From: Clostridiales bacterium
Lineage (GTDB): Bacteria > Bacillota > Clostridia > Saccharofermentanales > Saccharofermentanaceae
Reading direction: 5' to 3'
NCBI GenBank assembly: GCA_017649645.1
Contig: JAGCGK010000042.1
Location: forward strand, 1-64,000
DNA length: 64,000 nucleotides
The first letter of the stretch is position 1. Each line of letters begins with the position of its first letter. This document shows, piece after piece, positions 8,577 through 18,535 of the stretch. The notes beneath the pieces were generated by a model. That model did not search any database. It was not told the DNA's origin and worked only from the letters and a program-made list of their open reading frames with translations. The position numbers and the translations under genes are program-made.

Positions 8577-9944
8577 ATGAGAACTCCGACTATTGAAACA
8601 GAAAGACTAATCTTAAGACCGCTTACTGTCGATGATGCTCAGAATGCTTTTGAACGTTGGACAACTGATCCGGAGGTAGCTAAATACATGATGTATACCG
8701 CTCACAAAAGTATTGATGAGACCATAGGTTGGATGTCCACAATTGATATAGACAGTGATACAGCTTATGACTTTGCAATCTGCGCTAAGGATGAAGATAA
8801 TTATCTTTTCGGAAGCTGCGGAGTATATTACTGCGAGGATGATCAGGTTTTCGAAGTAGGATATAACCTTGCCAGGGATCACTGGCGTAAGGGCTATGGT
8901 ACTGAGGTTATGCAGGCTTTGGTTGATTTTACCGTTAAACAATTACATCAGACCGCGATCAGAGGCAGATACGATATCCATAATGAAGTATCAGGTCATG
9001 TAATGAAGAAATGCGGATTTGAATATATAGGTGAGGGTAAAGGGTTTAAGTATGACGGAGTAACACCTCACGACTATTACTTGCTTCGATATAATGTAAA
9101 AGGAGAGAAGACTGATCTTAAGCTTTATAACGGTCTATCAGTTGCTCCTATCGGTTTTGGTACATATAAGGCAGAAGAAGGTTCTGTATCCAAGGCTATC
9201 GAGAACGGCTACAGATACTTTGATACGGCTTCTTTCTACATGAATGAGGAGATGGTCGGAAAAGAGATCAAGGAATCCGGTATCCCTAGAGAAGAAGTAT
9301 TCCTTGCAAGTAAGATCTGGCCGACTGAATTCGGTTATAAAGAGACATATGAGGCTTTTGAAAGATCAGTAAGTAAGCTTGGAACTGATTATCTTGATCT
9401 TTATCTAATCCATTGGCCTAAGCTCACTAAGAAGGATGATCAATGGAAGAGAAAGCTCTCTGATACCTGGAAAGCTATGGAGGAACTCTATAAAGCAGGT
9501 AAGATCAAGGCTATCGGCGTTAGTAACTTCCTGCCGCATCATTTAAGAGTCTTAATGGATAACTTTGAGACCAAACCAATGGTAAACCAGCTTGAACTTC
9601 ATATCGGTTATATGCAGCAATATACTGTAGATTTCTGCAAAGCCAACAATATTCATGTTCAGGCCTGGAGCCCTATGGGCAGGGGAAGGCTCAATGAAGA
9701 TGAGTTCATTAATTCTATTGCTCGAAAATACTTGGTTACACCTCAGAAGTTGATGCTTAGATTCCTTAATCAAAACGGAATTTCAGTCATTCCCAAAACG
9801 AATGACCCGGTTAAGATGAGTCAAAATCTTGATATTTTCGGTTTTACTATCTGCGATGAAGATATGTCATTACTCATGGCACTGCCTCAAACAGGCTTTT
9901 CAGGGGAGTTTGCGGATTCCGTTGAATTTGAGGGAAGGATGTAA
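8577..9944 (+). CDS. Fusion protein: GNAT acetyltransferase + aldo/keto reductase
   Basis: One uninterrupted 455-residue frame. Residues 1-~175 are a RimJ/RimL-type GNAT N-acetyltransferase: TERLILRPLTVDDA at the start, the acetyl-CoA loop region HWRKGYGTEVMQALV, and the end motif NEVSGHVMKKCGFEYIGEG. Residues ~180-455 are a complete aldo/keto reductase with all four catalytic residues: Asp and Tyr in GYRYFDTASFYMNE, Lys in ASKIW, His in LIHWP. A GVSNF motif follows. No internal ribosome binding site is evident at the junction. Substrates of either half are unknown; reductases of this class act on small aldehydes and ketones. It appears to be a single-gene unit. Confidence 0.88.
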   Translation: MRTPTIETERLILRPLTVDDAQNAFERWTTDPEVAKYMMYTAHKSIDETIGWMSTIDIDSDTAYDFAICAKDEDNYLFGSCGVYYCEDDQVFEVGYNLARDHWRKGYGTEVMQALVDFTVKQLHQTAIRGRYDIHNEVSGHVMKKCGFEYIGEGKGFKYDGVTPHDYYLLRYNVKGEKTDLKLYNGLSVAPIGFGTYKAEEGSVSKAIENGYRYFDTASFYMNEEMVGKEIKESGIPREEVFLASKIWPTEFGYKETYEAFERSVSKLGTDYLDLYLIHWPKLTKKDDQWKRKLSDTWKAMEELYKAGKIKAIGVSNFLPHHLRVLMDNFETKPMVNQLELHIGYMQQYTVDFCKANNIHVQAWSPMGRGRLNEDEFINSIARKYLVTPQKLMLRFLNQNGISVIPKTNDPVKMSQNLDIFGFTICDEDMSLLMALPQTGFSGEFADSVEFEGRM

Positions 9945-9966
9945 AATATACCGTTTTTATCTTTTG

Positions 9967-9995
9967 TTGACACTTTATTATTTTATTTCTATAAT
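9967..9995 (+). promoter_or_regulatory. Consensus housekeeping promoter of rny
   Basis: TTGACA (9967-9972), exactly 17 bases, then TATAAT (9990-9995): a perfect sigma-A promoter. The rny start codon is 69 bases downstream. Confidence 0.9.
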
Positions 9996-10064
9996 TTATT
10001 AGACATTTTTTGTCATTTATTAAATTGAACTTTGATAATTAAATATTTGGAGGTGAATACCAAG

Positions 10065-11627
10065 ATGGAGTGGTTATATGCTCTCATCGGTATAGTTCTT
10101 GGTATTCTTTTGGGTATTGTATTAACTGTTATTTATTTTAAGCGAGGATTATCTTCGCAGCAGAAACAATTGCAGGATGACATTCAGAAGGCTGAAGCAG
10201 AGAATGCGAAGCTGCTGGGTGAAGCTCAGAAGAACGCAGAAAACCGTAAGAGAGATTTACTGTTGCAGGCAAAAGAAGAAATCTCTAAAGCACGTGTCGA
10301 ATTGGAGCGTGACGTAAGAGAAAGAAAGCAGGAGCTTGCAAAGGAGAGAAACAGGCTTGATCAGAAAGAAGAGACCCTTGATAAGAAGATCAGTAATATC
10401 GAGGTAAAGGAATCTGAGATCGAGAATATCAGAAAAGAGATCGCTGTTACTCAGCAGAAGGCTAAGGAGCTCGAAGCTAAGAAAGAGGCAGAACTCGAGA
10501 AGATATCAGGACTCAGTATTCAAGAGGCAAGATCTCTTGTTTTGGAAGCTGCAGAGCGTGAGTATAGTCATGATATGGCAACGATGCTCAAGCAGATGGA
10601 GGAAAAGACCAAGGCCGAAGCAGATAAGGTCGCTAAGGATATAATCGTAAGTTCTATCCAGAGATACGCTTCGGATTATGTTTCAGAAGTAACAGTATCA
10701 GTCGTTTCACTGCCTAGCGATGAGATGAAAGGACGTATTATCGGTCGAGAGGGACGTAATATTCGTGCTATCGAGACGATCACAGGTGTCGATCTTATTA
10801 TCGACGATACACCTGAAGCAGTTATTTTGTCGTCCTTTGATCCGATCAGACGAGAGATCGCAAGACTTACGATCGAGAAGCTCGTTGTCGATGGACGTAT
10901 CCATCCGGCTAGGATTGAAGAAATGGCTAACAAAGCCAGAAAAGAGGTCAACAACACCATCAAGCAGGAAGGTGAGCGCGCTGCTTATGATACAGGCGTC
11001 ATGAACCTGCATCCTGAGATCATTAAGTATCTCGGACGTTTGCGTTACCGTACGAGTTTCGGTCAGAATGTATTGCAGCATTCTATCGAGGTTTGTTGGA
11101 TCGCAGGTATGATGGCATCAGAGTTGGGCCTTGACGTACAGATGGCACGCCGTGCAGGACTTTTGCATGATATTGGTAAGGCAGCTGATTTTGAGCAGGA
11201 TGGCTCACATATTGAGATCGGTGCCGAGATAGCCAGAAAGTACAAAGAATCACCGGAGATCATTAATGCCATTGAGGCACATCACGGTGATGTTGATCCA
11301 CAGACTGCTATCGCAGTTTTGGTAGCTGCTGCCGATGCTATTTCAGCAGCGAGACCGGGTGCACGCAGAGAGAATCTTGAGACTTATATCAAGAGGATCC
11401 AGAAGCTTGAAGAGATTGCAACATCTTTCGAAGGCGTTGAGAAGAGTTATGCAATCCAGGCCGGACGTGAGATCCGCGTAATCGTTTCCCCTGAGAAGGT
11501 AGGAGACGATGATATGATCTTGAAAGCAAGACAGATCTGTAAGAAGATCGAGGATGAGTTGGATTATCCGGGTCAGATCAAGGTTAATATCATTAGGGAG
11601 ACTAGAGCAACAGATGTTGCAAAGTAA
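10065..11627 (+). CDS. rny: Ribonuclease Y
   Basis: 520 residues from ATG 10065, which follows GGAGGTG (10049-10055); an upstream ATG at 10032 would place that site inside the gene. Layout is that of RNase Y: one N-terminal membrane helix (residues ~4-24), a long coiled coil (~30-175), a KH domain with [15 protein letters not shown] (~220-290), and an HD phosphohydrolase domain with LLHDIGKA and AHHGD (~330-430). It is the membrane-bound endonuclease that starts mRNA decay in Firmicutes. It is followed by ymdB, as in Bacillus, but a terminator lies between them. Confidence 0.96.
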   Translation: MEWLYALIGIVLGILLGIVLTVIYFKRGLSSQQKQLQDDIQKAEAENAKLLGEAQKNAENRKRDLLLQAKEEISKARVELERDVRERKQELAKERNRLDQKEETLDKKISNIEVKESEIENIRKEIAVTQQKAKELEAKKEAELEKISGLSIQEARSLVLEAAEREYSHDMATMLKQMEEKTKAEADKVAKDIIVSSIQRYASDYVSEVTVSVVSLPSDEMKGRIIGREGRNIRAIETITGVDLIIDDTPEAVILSSFDPIRREIARLTIEKLVVDGRIHPARIEEMANKARKEVNNTIKQEGERAAYDTGVMNLHPEIIKYLGRLRYRTSFGQNVLQHSIEVCWIAGMMASELGLDVQMARRAGLLHDIGKAADFEQDGSHIEIGAEIARKYKESPEIINAIEAHHGDVDPQTAIAVLVAAADAISAARPGARRENLETYIKRIQKLEEIATSFEGVEKSYAIQAGREIRVIVSPEKVGDDDMILKARQICKKIEDELDYPGQIKVNIIRETRATDVAK

Positions 11628-11672
11628 TTAAGTGTTATATTATTTTGAATATAGATTGTTGTATGTCACCTC

Positions 11673-11706
11673 AAAGACCGTCTTTAATCAGGCGGTCTTT
11701 TTTTTG
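11673..11706 (+). terminator. Terminator after rny
   Basis: The stem AAAGACCG / CGGTCTTT (11673-11700) is followed by a run of seven T. It separates rny from the ymdB operon, or attenuates read-through into it. Confidence 0.85.
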
Positions 11707-11751
11707 CCTTTAATATGATAAAATATCACCATAGAATTGGAGGTTTAAACA

Positions 11752-12531
11752 TTGAAGATCTGTTTTATCGGTGATATCGTTGCTGCACCAGGAAGAAGGG
11801 TGCTAAACAGGCAATTGCCGTCGTTTTTAAGAGATAACAATATTGATTTCTGTGTTATAAATGCCGAGAACTCAGTTCATGGTCTTGGTGTTTCTCCAAA
11901 AGTATTGGATGAATTGTTCAGATTGGGCGTTGATGCCGTCACTTTGGGTAATCATACGTTTTCCTACAGGGATTTTCTTAGTCAGGCCGGAAAATATAAG
12001 AACGTGGTCGTTCCTGCCAATGTTTCATGTAAGTGGCCTGGATCGAAGTTTTCGATAATAGAAAAGAACGGCTTTAAACTGGCTGTCTTTAATCTCATGG
12101 GACAGGTCGATATGGGAATGTATTCTGATTCTCCTTTCGAAAAAGCTAACGAGTTGTTGACTGAGATCAATAAGGAACGCCCGAATGCCATATTCCTGGA
12201 TTTTCATGCTGAGGCTACTTCAGAAAAACAGGCTATGGGATATTTTCTGGACGGCAAGGTATCGATCGTTGCCGGTACTCATACCCATGTTCAGACCGCA
12301 GATGACAGGATCCTTCCTCAGGGAACGGGATATATTACTGATGTCGGTATGACGGGATGCCAGGATTCCATTATCGGAATGGACATTGATACGTCTCTTA
12401 CGAGATTTGTGGAGAAAGTTCCTGCAAAATATCTGCCGGCCGAGGGTGAAGCCTCGATGTGTGGTATAATTTGCGAAGTCGATTATAATGGTAAATGTAA
12501 TTCTATAAGCAGGTTTTGTATTTATGAGTGA
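11752..12531 (+). CDS. ymdB: YmdB-family metallophosphoesterase
   Basis: 259 residues, full family length. Metal-binding motifs are all present: GDIVAAPGRR, NAENSVHGLG, LGNHTF, and DFHAEATSEKQAMGY followed by GTHTHVQTAD. YmdB acts on 2',3'-cyclic nucleotides and influences RNase Y-dependent RNA levels in Bacillus; the same role is inferred here from position next to rny. Translation starts at TTG 11752 after TTGGAGGT. Its last eight bases overlap lspA, so it opens a tightly packed operon running to recO. Confidence 0.93.
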   Translation: MKICFIGDIVAAPGRRVLNRQLPSFLRDNNIDFCVINAENSVHGLGVSPKVLDELFRLGVDAVTLGNHTFSYRDFLSQAGKYKNVVVPANVSCKWPGSKFSIIEKNGFKLAVFNLMGQVDMGMYSDSPFEKANELLTEINKERPNAIFLDFHAEATSEKQAMGYFLDGKVSIVAGTHTHVQTADDRILPQGTGYITDVGMTGCQDSIIGMDIDTSLTRFVEKVPAKYLPAEGEASMCGIICEVDYNGKCNSISRFCIYE

Positions 12532-13093
12532 ATATTTGGTAGATAAGAAAAGCGTAAAGCCTTGGAAATTGGTCCTTTGCTTTGCATCAGCATTGATCTT
12601 GATAGGGATAGATCAGTTAACAAAGTATCTTATAGTTAAGAAACTTCCTGAATACGGTCAGCACGTCATTATCAAGGATTTCTTCTCGCTTTATCATGTA
12701 AGAAATACGGGAAGTGCATTCAGTATGTTCGCAGACAGATCATGGGGCATATATTTTCTGACAGCTATATCTCTTTTGATGAGTATCGTTTTGGCTTACG
12801 GTATCTATAAGTCCATGCGTCATAAGAGTTTTTTCCTTAAAGCTGCTCTTGTAATGTTTTTTGCAGGTGCATGGGGTAATCTCATTGACAGAATAAGACT
12901 TCATTATGTTGTGGATTTCCTTAGATTTGATTTTGGAAGCTATACATATCCGATATTTAACTTTGCAGATATCTGTGCAGTTGGAGCTACGATCCTCATG
13001 ATAATCCTTGTTATCTTCAGGAATAAGCAGATCGACAGTTATCTGTCTCTTTTCGAATTAAAGGGTAAGAAAAAGAATGATCAAACAGCTTGA
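12524..13093 (+). CDS. lspA: Lipoprotein signal peptidase (signal peptidase II)
   Basis: 189 residues with four membrane helices. Family motifs: DQLTKYLIVK after the first helix, RNTGSAFSMF, and the two catalytic aspartates in VVDFLRFDF and FNFADICAVGA. It cleaves prolipoproteins ahead of the lipidated Cys; the lipoprotein at 6905-8470 is a likely substrate in this window. A basic cytoplasmic tail of about 30 residues (ELKGKKKNDQTA) follows the last helix. Overlaps ymdB by 8 bases and rluD by 17. Confidence 0.96.
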   Translation: MSEYLVDKKSVKPWKLVLCFASALILIGIDQLTKYLIVKKLPEYGQHVIIKDFFSLYHVRNTGSAFSMFADRSWGIYFLTAISLLMSIVLAYGIYKSMRHKSFFLKAALVMFFAGAWGNLIDRIRLHYVVDFLRFDFGSYTYPIFNFADICAVGATILMIILVIFRNKQIDSYLSLFELKGKKKNDQTA

Positions 13094-13997
13094 AGTTGAA
13101 GTCGGCGGACAGCGTATTGATGCATATATAGCATCTGAACTTCCTGATATATCCAGGTCTTATGTTGCCGTGCTCTTATCTGACGGCAGGATCACCTGTG
13201 AAGGTGTAAATAAGCTTAAGGCCAGCTATAAGGTTCAGCCTGGAGATAAGATAACAATAGATATTCCTGCACCTGTTGAGACTGATACGAAGCCGCAGGA
13301 TATTCCGCTTGATATCGTTTACGAAGATGATGATCTTATAATCATCAATAAACCGCAGGGAATGGTAGTTCATCCGGCATGCGGACATCACGAAGATACA
13401 CTCGTTAATGCTCTTTTACATCATTGCAAGGGCAATCTGTCAGATATTAACGGAGTTATCAGACCCGGTATAGTTCACAGGATCGATAAAGATACATCAG
13501 GGATCATGATCGCCGTTAAGAATAACGAGACTCATCAGGCTCTGGCAGATATGCTCGCCAAGCATGAGATAGTAAGACAGTACAGATGTATCGTTCACGG
13601 TATCGTTTCTCCTGATAAGGGAACTATCGATGCTCCTATAGGAAGATCATCCACTGACAGAAGAAAGATGACCGTCAGGGAAGAGGGCAAAGAATCCGTA
13701 ACTCACTTTACAGTAGTTCAAAGATATAAGGAAGCAACTGATCTGTCGCTTCTTCTCGAGACAGGAAGGACCCATCAGATCAGAGCACATATGTCCTATA
13801 TCGGACATCCGCCTGTCGGAGATCCGATATATAGCGGCAGAAGACCTGCCTACGGTCTTGAAGGACAGGCACTTCACAGTAAGTCGATATCGTTCATTCA
13901 TCCTAGAACAGGTGAGAGACTTGAATTTGAAGTAGACCTTCCTGAGTATTACAAAGAAGTTTTGGCCAGACTAACACCTATAGATCCCGGCAAATGA
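13077..13997 (+). CDS. rluD: RluD-type 23S rRNA pseudouridine synthase
   Basis: 306 residues: S4 domain (~15-75), catalytic core with HRIDKDTSGIMIAVKN (nucleophilic Asp in HRIDKDTSG) and ETGRTHQIRAHM near the C-terminus. The lspA-rluD pair is conserved in many Firmicutes and supports the RluD/YlyB assignment over other RluA members. Start ATG overlaps the end of lspA by 17 bases. Confidence 0.92.
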   Translation: MIKQLEVEVGGQRIDAYIASELPDISRSYVAVLLSDGRITCEGVNKLKASYKVQPGDKITIDIPAPVETDTKPQDIPLDIVYEDDDLIIINKPQGMVVHPACGHHEDTLVNALLHHCKGNLSDINGVIRPGIVHRIDKDTSGIMIAVKNNETHQALADMLAKHEIVRQYRCIVHGIVSPDKGTIDAPIGRSSTDRRKMTVREEGKESVTHFTVVQRYKEATDLSLLLETGRTHQIRAHMSYIGHPPVGDPIYSGRRPAYGLEGQALHSKSISFIHPRTGERLEFEVDLPEYYKEVLARLTPIDPGK

Positions 13998-14004
13998 GGT
14001 AACA

Positions 14005-14955
14005 ATGGTAGAAAGAATCGAAGATTGTCGTTCTGACATAGTAAGTGTAGGAACATTATTCAATAAAGTTAGAAGCGAGTATAACGTCTCCATTGAAGTT
14101 GACGGCAATTCAGTCGTCATCAACGGTGACAACAACCTGATGGTCCTTCGTGCAAAGGAAGCCATCTCCGGTCTTCTTGAATTATCTGACAAGAACGAGA
14201 TCGACCCTATGCTCGTTGATTATGTTATCTTTCTCGAAAACACGGGCAAACTCGAAGAATTCCTTCAGATGAAGGATGAAGTCTTTTTTACGACTTATAG
14301 CGGCAGACCTTTGAAAGCTAAAACTTTGGGCCAGAGGTTTTATATCGATGCTCTGAAAAGAAGCGAGCTTGTGATCTGCAGTGGCCCTGCAGGTTCAGGT
14401 AAGACTTTTCTCGGAGTAGCCATGGCCGTTAAGGCTTTTCGAAATAAGGAAGTATCAAGGATCATCTTAACAAGACCTGCAGTTGAAGCAGGTGAGAAGT
14501 TGGGATTCTTGCCGGGTGATATCGCAGAGAAGGTCAATCCTTATATGCGTCCGATCTATGATGCTCTTATTGCTCTTCTCGGACAGGAAAACTTCGAAAA
14601 GTACTACGACAAGGGACTTATCGAAGTTTCGCCATTGGCATTTATGCGTGGCCGTAACCTTGATGATGCTTATGTTCTTCTCGATGAAGCTCAGAACACT
14701 ACAGTCGATCAGATGATGATGTTCTTAACCAGACTTGGTATGAACTGCCGTGCATGCGTATGCGGAGACTTCACTCAGATCGATCTTCCGAGAGGCGTAG
14801 TGTCAGGCCTTTATGACTCAATGGATGTACTTAAGGGCGTAGATGGTGTATCATTAATTAGTTTAGGAGAGGCAGATATCGTACGTAATCCGCTGGTTCA
14901 GAGGATAGTTCGTGCTTATGCCGACAGAGAGAAGAGTAAGACGGAGGATTCTTGA
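14005..14955 (+). CDS. phoH: PhoH-family ATPase
   Basis: 316 residues. An N-terminal KH-like region (1-~90) precedes a P-loop domain with Walker A GPAGSGKT near residue 127 and Walker B VLLDEAQNTT near 228; TRPAVEAGEKLGFLPGD between them is the PhoH signature. PhoH is a cytoplasmic ATPase linked by gene order to rRNA maturation (ybeY, era), as here. GAGG lies seven bases before the ATG. The stop codon overlaps the start of pgpH by one base. Confidence 0.95.
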   Translation: MVERIEDCRSDIVSVGTLFNKVRSEYNVSIEVDGNSVVINGDNNLMVLRAKEAISGLLELSDKNEIDPMLVDYVIFLENTGKLEEFLQMKDEVFFTTYSGRPLKAKTLGQRFYIDALKRSELVICSGPAGSGKTFLGVAMAVKAFRNKEVSRIILTRPAVEAGEKLGFLPGDIAEKVNPYMRPIYDALIALLGQENFEKYYDKGLIEVSPLAFMRGRNLDDAYVLLDEAQNTTVDQMMMFLTRLGMNCRACVCGDFTQIDLPRGVVSGLYDSMDVLKGVDGVSLISLGEADIVRNPLVQRIVRAYADREKSKTEDS

Positions 14956-17012
14956 TGCACAGAAGGCTTAAGCGAGCTATAGGCATTATCGTAGCTATCG
15001 CAGTTCTCGTAACTGTGACGGTTTCTGTGTTTTTCGGATATATACCTGTAAAGTACGACTACACTATAGGATCTGTAGCCACCTCCGATATTTATGCATC
15101 CCGTAATGTCATCGATAATTATCAGACTAAGTACGATGCCGTAATGGCCAAGAATTCCGTTAAGACCATCATGGTAAGGTCGGGATCTGAGTCTTCTGAT
15201 AATATTGCCAACATTAAGAGCTTTTTCCAGCTGGTCAGACAGTCCAGAGCAATGACTTTGGATGATTACGGTACGAAGGTATCTGATCTTCAGCCTATAA
15301 TCGACACTCTTATCGCTAATGTCAGGGATACGATGGATTACAGTATGTCCCAGGAAGATGCCGAGACATATCTTTCCATGTCATTTAGTGCATTTAACTA
15401 TCTTGAGGATAAGGCTAATTCAGTTACTGAGATCCTTATGATGGACATAGCTGACAGTGATAGTCTTAATATCCAGCTCAATAATCAGCTTAAATCCATT
15501 TTTGAAGAGGATAATACTTTTGATCCATATAGCGATCTTTTGAACAGGACAATGTCCGGTATCCTTCAGCCTAATGCCGTTTTTGATGATGCGGCTACCA
15601 ATGAGGCTGCTCAAAATGCCTATAACGAGGTAATGGATAATCCGGTCGAGATTCAGAAGGGAACTAAGATCATATCTGCAGGCGAAGTTATCACTGAGCA
15701 TAATTATCAGATATTAAGCGATCTGGAGCTTCTTTCCGAAGATTCTTTTGATTATCTTCTTTTATTCAGAGTTATGCTTTATGTGGCGGCAGTTACTGTT
15801 ATCATGGTCTTCTATCTGAGACTTCGTAAGGATAAGATCAAAGTTGATTTCAGGATATTCCTGGCACTTTGTATTATCTTTGCCATTCCCGTTGTAGTAG
15901 GTCTTTACGCTTCAAACATTTCTTATCAGCTTGTAGCAATATTGTTCTTTACTACTATATGCTCATCATTCCTTGGCGTAACGGATTCGATTATCCTTTC
16001 AGTATTTATTCTTGTTTACATGTGGCCGATATATTCATTTGATTCGGAGATGTTCATGTCGTCTTTGGCTGGAATCGTCGTATCAGCTTCATTATCCGGC
16101 AGGAACAAGGCTAATAACAACTCCGCTGCTCTTATCATTTTCCCGACATTAAGTGTCTCTGTTGTTTCTGTTATCCTTAACTTCCTTAACGGATCGACCA
16201 GAAACGGTTATATTGATTCATTTACGATGTCAGCATTGTCATCGTCCATCTCGATTGTTGCAGCAATAGGTCTTACACCTATCTTTGAACTTATATCGGG
16301 AGCTGTTTCTCCTGTTAAGCTCATTAACCTCTCGCAGCCGAGCCAGCCGCTATTGAAGAGACTCTTTATCGAGGCACCCGGTACTTCCCAACATTCCATG
16401 ATGGTTGCTAATCTTGCCGATGCTGCAGCCGATGCTATCGGTGCAGATGCGCTCCTTTGCCGTGTCGGTTCATATTTCCACGATATCGGTAAACTCAATA
16501 ATCCTGGATATTTTACGGAAAACCAGAAGGATTACAATCCTCATACTGTATTAACTCCTATGGAGAGCTGCGCTATCATTACGGCCCATACCGAAGACGG
16601 TGTTAAGATGGCTCAGAAGGATAATCTTCCTAAGGCGCTCATCGATATTATCAATCAGCACCACGGTAATACTTATCCATCATATTTCTATAAAAAGGCG
16701 ATTGAAGAAGCTAAGCTCAAGGGCCTTCCTGAACCTAACCCTGATGATTTCAGATATAAGGGTGAGGTTCCAAATACCAAGGAAGCGGCTATCATTATGC
16801 TCGCTGATACCTGTGAGGCAGCTTTGAAATCTGCTAAGACCACTGATATTGCTCAGTGTGAAAGTATCATCAGAAAACTTATCAAGCACAAGATCGAAGA
16901 AGATCAGCTTGTTAAATCCCAATTGTCTTTCGATGACCTTGAGAAGATCATCAAAGCCTTCCTGAATATCTATTCGGGTCAATTCCACGAAAGGATCAAA
17001 TATCCTGAATGA
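14955..17012 (+). CDS. pgpH: PgpH/YqfF-type membrane c-di-AMP phosphodiesterase
   Basis: 685 residues: one helix (~9-28), an extracytoplasmic 7TMR-HDED domain (~30-265), about seven membrane helices (~275-450), and a cytoplasmic HD domain. The HD domain holds HSMMVANLADAA, YFHDIGKLNNP, a second His pair in AHTEDGV and NQHHGNTYPSYFY. These are the catalytic features of PgpH enzymes that hydrolyse c-di-AMP to pApA. I use ATG 14955 (seven bases after GGAGG) rather than the TTG one codon earlier. The last four bases overlap the ybeY-era start (ATGA). Confidence 0.93.
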   Translation: MHRRLKRAIGIIVAIAVLVTVTVSVFFGYIPVKYDYTIGSVATSDIYASRNVIDNYQTKYDAVMAKNSVKTIMVRSGSESSDNIANIKSFFQLVRQSRAMTLDDYGTKVSDLQPIIDTLIANVRDTMDYSMSQEDAETYLSMSFSAFNYLEDKANSVTEILMMDIADSDSLNIQLNNQLKSIFEEDNTFDPYSDLLNRTMSGILQPNAVFDDAATNEAAQNAYNEVMDNPVEIQKGTKIISAGEVITEHNYQILSDLELLSEDSFDYLLLFRVMLYVAAVTVIMVFYLRLRKDKIKVDFRIFLALCIIFAIPVVVGLYASNISYQLVAILFFTTICSSFLGVTDSIILSVFILVYMWPIYSFDSEMFMSSLAGIVVSASLSGRNKANNNSAALIIFPTLSVSVVSVILNFLNGSTRNGYIDSFTMSALSSSISIVAAIGLTPIFELISGAVSPVKLINLSQPSQPLLKRLFIEAPGTSQHSMMVANLADAAADAIGADALLCRVGSYFHDIGKLNNPGYFTENQKDYNPHTVLTPMESCAIITAHTEDGVKMAQKDNLPKALIDIINQHHGNTYPSYFYKKAIEEAKLKGLPEPNPDDFRYKGEVPNTKEAAIIMLADTCEAALKSAKTTDIAQCESIIRKLIKHKIEEDQLVKSQLSFDDLEKIIKAFLNIYSGQFHERIKYPE

Positions 17013-18535
17013 AAATAATCTTAAGCAATGAACAGCGTAAATATTCTTCTGAGACCATAAACGGTTTTATGCCCCTTTTCGAAAAAGCATGCGAAAAGAT
17101 CGTCGAAGAAGATATCATGCCTTTTATCCTTACTAAAAATCAGGATAAGATGTACGTTAATCTTACATTGGTAGGTTCCGAGAAGATCCGTAAGATGAAT
17201 GCGGAATTCAGAAATGTCAATAAGGTCACTGATGTTCTTTCGTTCCCGATGCTCGACATGAGAAACGGCAAACTTAAAGGTGAATTGGATCCTTCTGATT
17301 TTGAGTATGATCAGAACGGTGAACAGGTCATCTGCTTGGGTTCCATCGTTATCTGTCCTGAGGTCTGCGAGAAACAGGCACTGGAATACGGACACAGCAT
17401 CGAGAGGGAAGCTGCATTCCTTTTTGTTCATTCGATGCTCCATCTTTTGGGATTTGATCATATTGAAGCAGAAGACGAATCACAGATGATCTTCTGGCAG
17501 AAAAAGCTCATGTTCGATATCGGATTAGCTTTCGAAGATGAGATCGAATTTGTTTCTCATGAAGGTGAGATGAAGAATGATAATATTGCTTTTGAGGCAG
17601 GTACGCCGTGTAAGCATGTTGGATATGTTTCGATCCTGGGTCGTCCAAACGTAGGTAAGTCCACATTGCTCAACTATATAACGGGAATGAAGCTAGCTAT
17701 TGTTTCTCATAAGCCTCAGACAACAAGAACAAATATAAGATCTATATATAATGGCAAAGATTCTCAGCTTATCTTCGTTGATACACCCGGTGTGCATAAT
17801 CCGAAGTCTGAACTTTCCAAGATAATGGTCGAGAATTCTTTTAACAGCGCTAAGCATTCTGACATCGTTCTCCTCATGGCTGACGGCAGATTTACTGAGC
17901 CTGCTGCTGTTGAGAAGAAACTTTTGGAGCTTTGTAAGCAGAATAAGAAGAAGGTTATCCTCGCGATCAACAAGTCTGACGATATTTCCAAAGAATCACT
18001 TCTTCCTACTATCAGCAATTATTCTGCTCTTTTCGATTTTGATGAAGTTATTCCGATAAGTGCGAGAACCGGAGATAACGTTGATGTTCTTCTTAAGGCG
18101 ATCGAAGAGAGACTTCCTGAAGGTCCAAGGCTTTTTGATTCTGAGGTCATGACTAACCAGACTGAAAGAGAGATCGCTTCCGAGCTAATAAGAGAGCAGA
18201 TCCTTCATTATACAAACCAGGAGATTCCTCACGGAACTACTGTCGTTGTCGATGAGTTTAAGGAGAAATTCAAGGACAACGCCAAGGATGAATACGACAG
18301 GGAAATGGTGGTTATTCACGCGTCTATTATCTGTGAGCGTAAATCCCATAAGGGTATTCTTCTGGGTAAAGACGGTCAGATGATCAAGAGGATCAGTACC
18401 AAGGCAAGGATAAATATTGAAAGACTTACGGGATGCAAAGTTTATCTTGAACTGTTCGTAAAAGTCAGAGAGGATTGGAAGAACGACGATCTGTACCTTA
18501 AGCAGTACGGTTATTTTGTCGAGGAGGATGACTGA
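17009..18535 (+). CDS. Fusion protein: YbeY endoribonuclease + Era GTPase
   Basis: A continuous 508-residue frame with no stop between two normally separate genes. Residues 1-~170 are YbeY with the zinc site HSMLHLLGFDH. Residues ~195-508 are Era: G1 GRPNVGKST, switch region TTRTNI, G3 DTPG, G4 NKSD, and a C-terminal KH domain with LLGKDGQMIKRIS. A linker of about 25 residues joins them. An internal ATG at 17570 lies four bases after GAAGG, so separate Era could also be made, but there is no stop codon ending YbeY. Both proteins mature the 3' end of 16S rRNA, which makes physical coupling sensible. Sits between pgpH and recO. Confidence 0.93.
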   Translation: MKIILSNEQRKYSSETINGFMPLFEKACEKIVEEDIMPFILTKNQDKMYVNLTLVGSEKIRKMNAEFRNVNKVTDVLSFPMLDMRNGKLKGELDPSDFEYDQNGEQVICLGSIVICPEVCEKQALEYGHSIEREAAFLFVHSMLHLLGFDHIEAEDESQMIFWQKKLMFDIGLAFEDEIEFVSHEGEMKNDNIAFEAGTPCKHVGYVSILGRPNVGKSTLLNYITGMKLAIVSHKPQTTRTNIRSIYNGKDSQLIFVDTPGVHNPKSELSKIMVENSFNSAKHSDIVLLMADGRFTEPAAVEKKLLELCKQNKKKVILAINKSDDISKESLLPTISNYSALFDFDEVIPISARTGDNVDVLLKAIEERLPEGPRLFDSEVMTNQTEREIASELIREQILHYTNQEIPHGTTVVVDEFKEKFKDNAKDEYDREMVVIHASIICERKSHKGILLGKDGQMIKRISTKARINIERLTGCKVYLELFVKVREDWKNDDLYLKQYGYFVEEDD

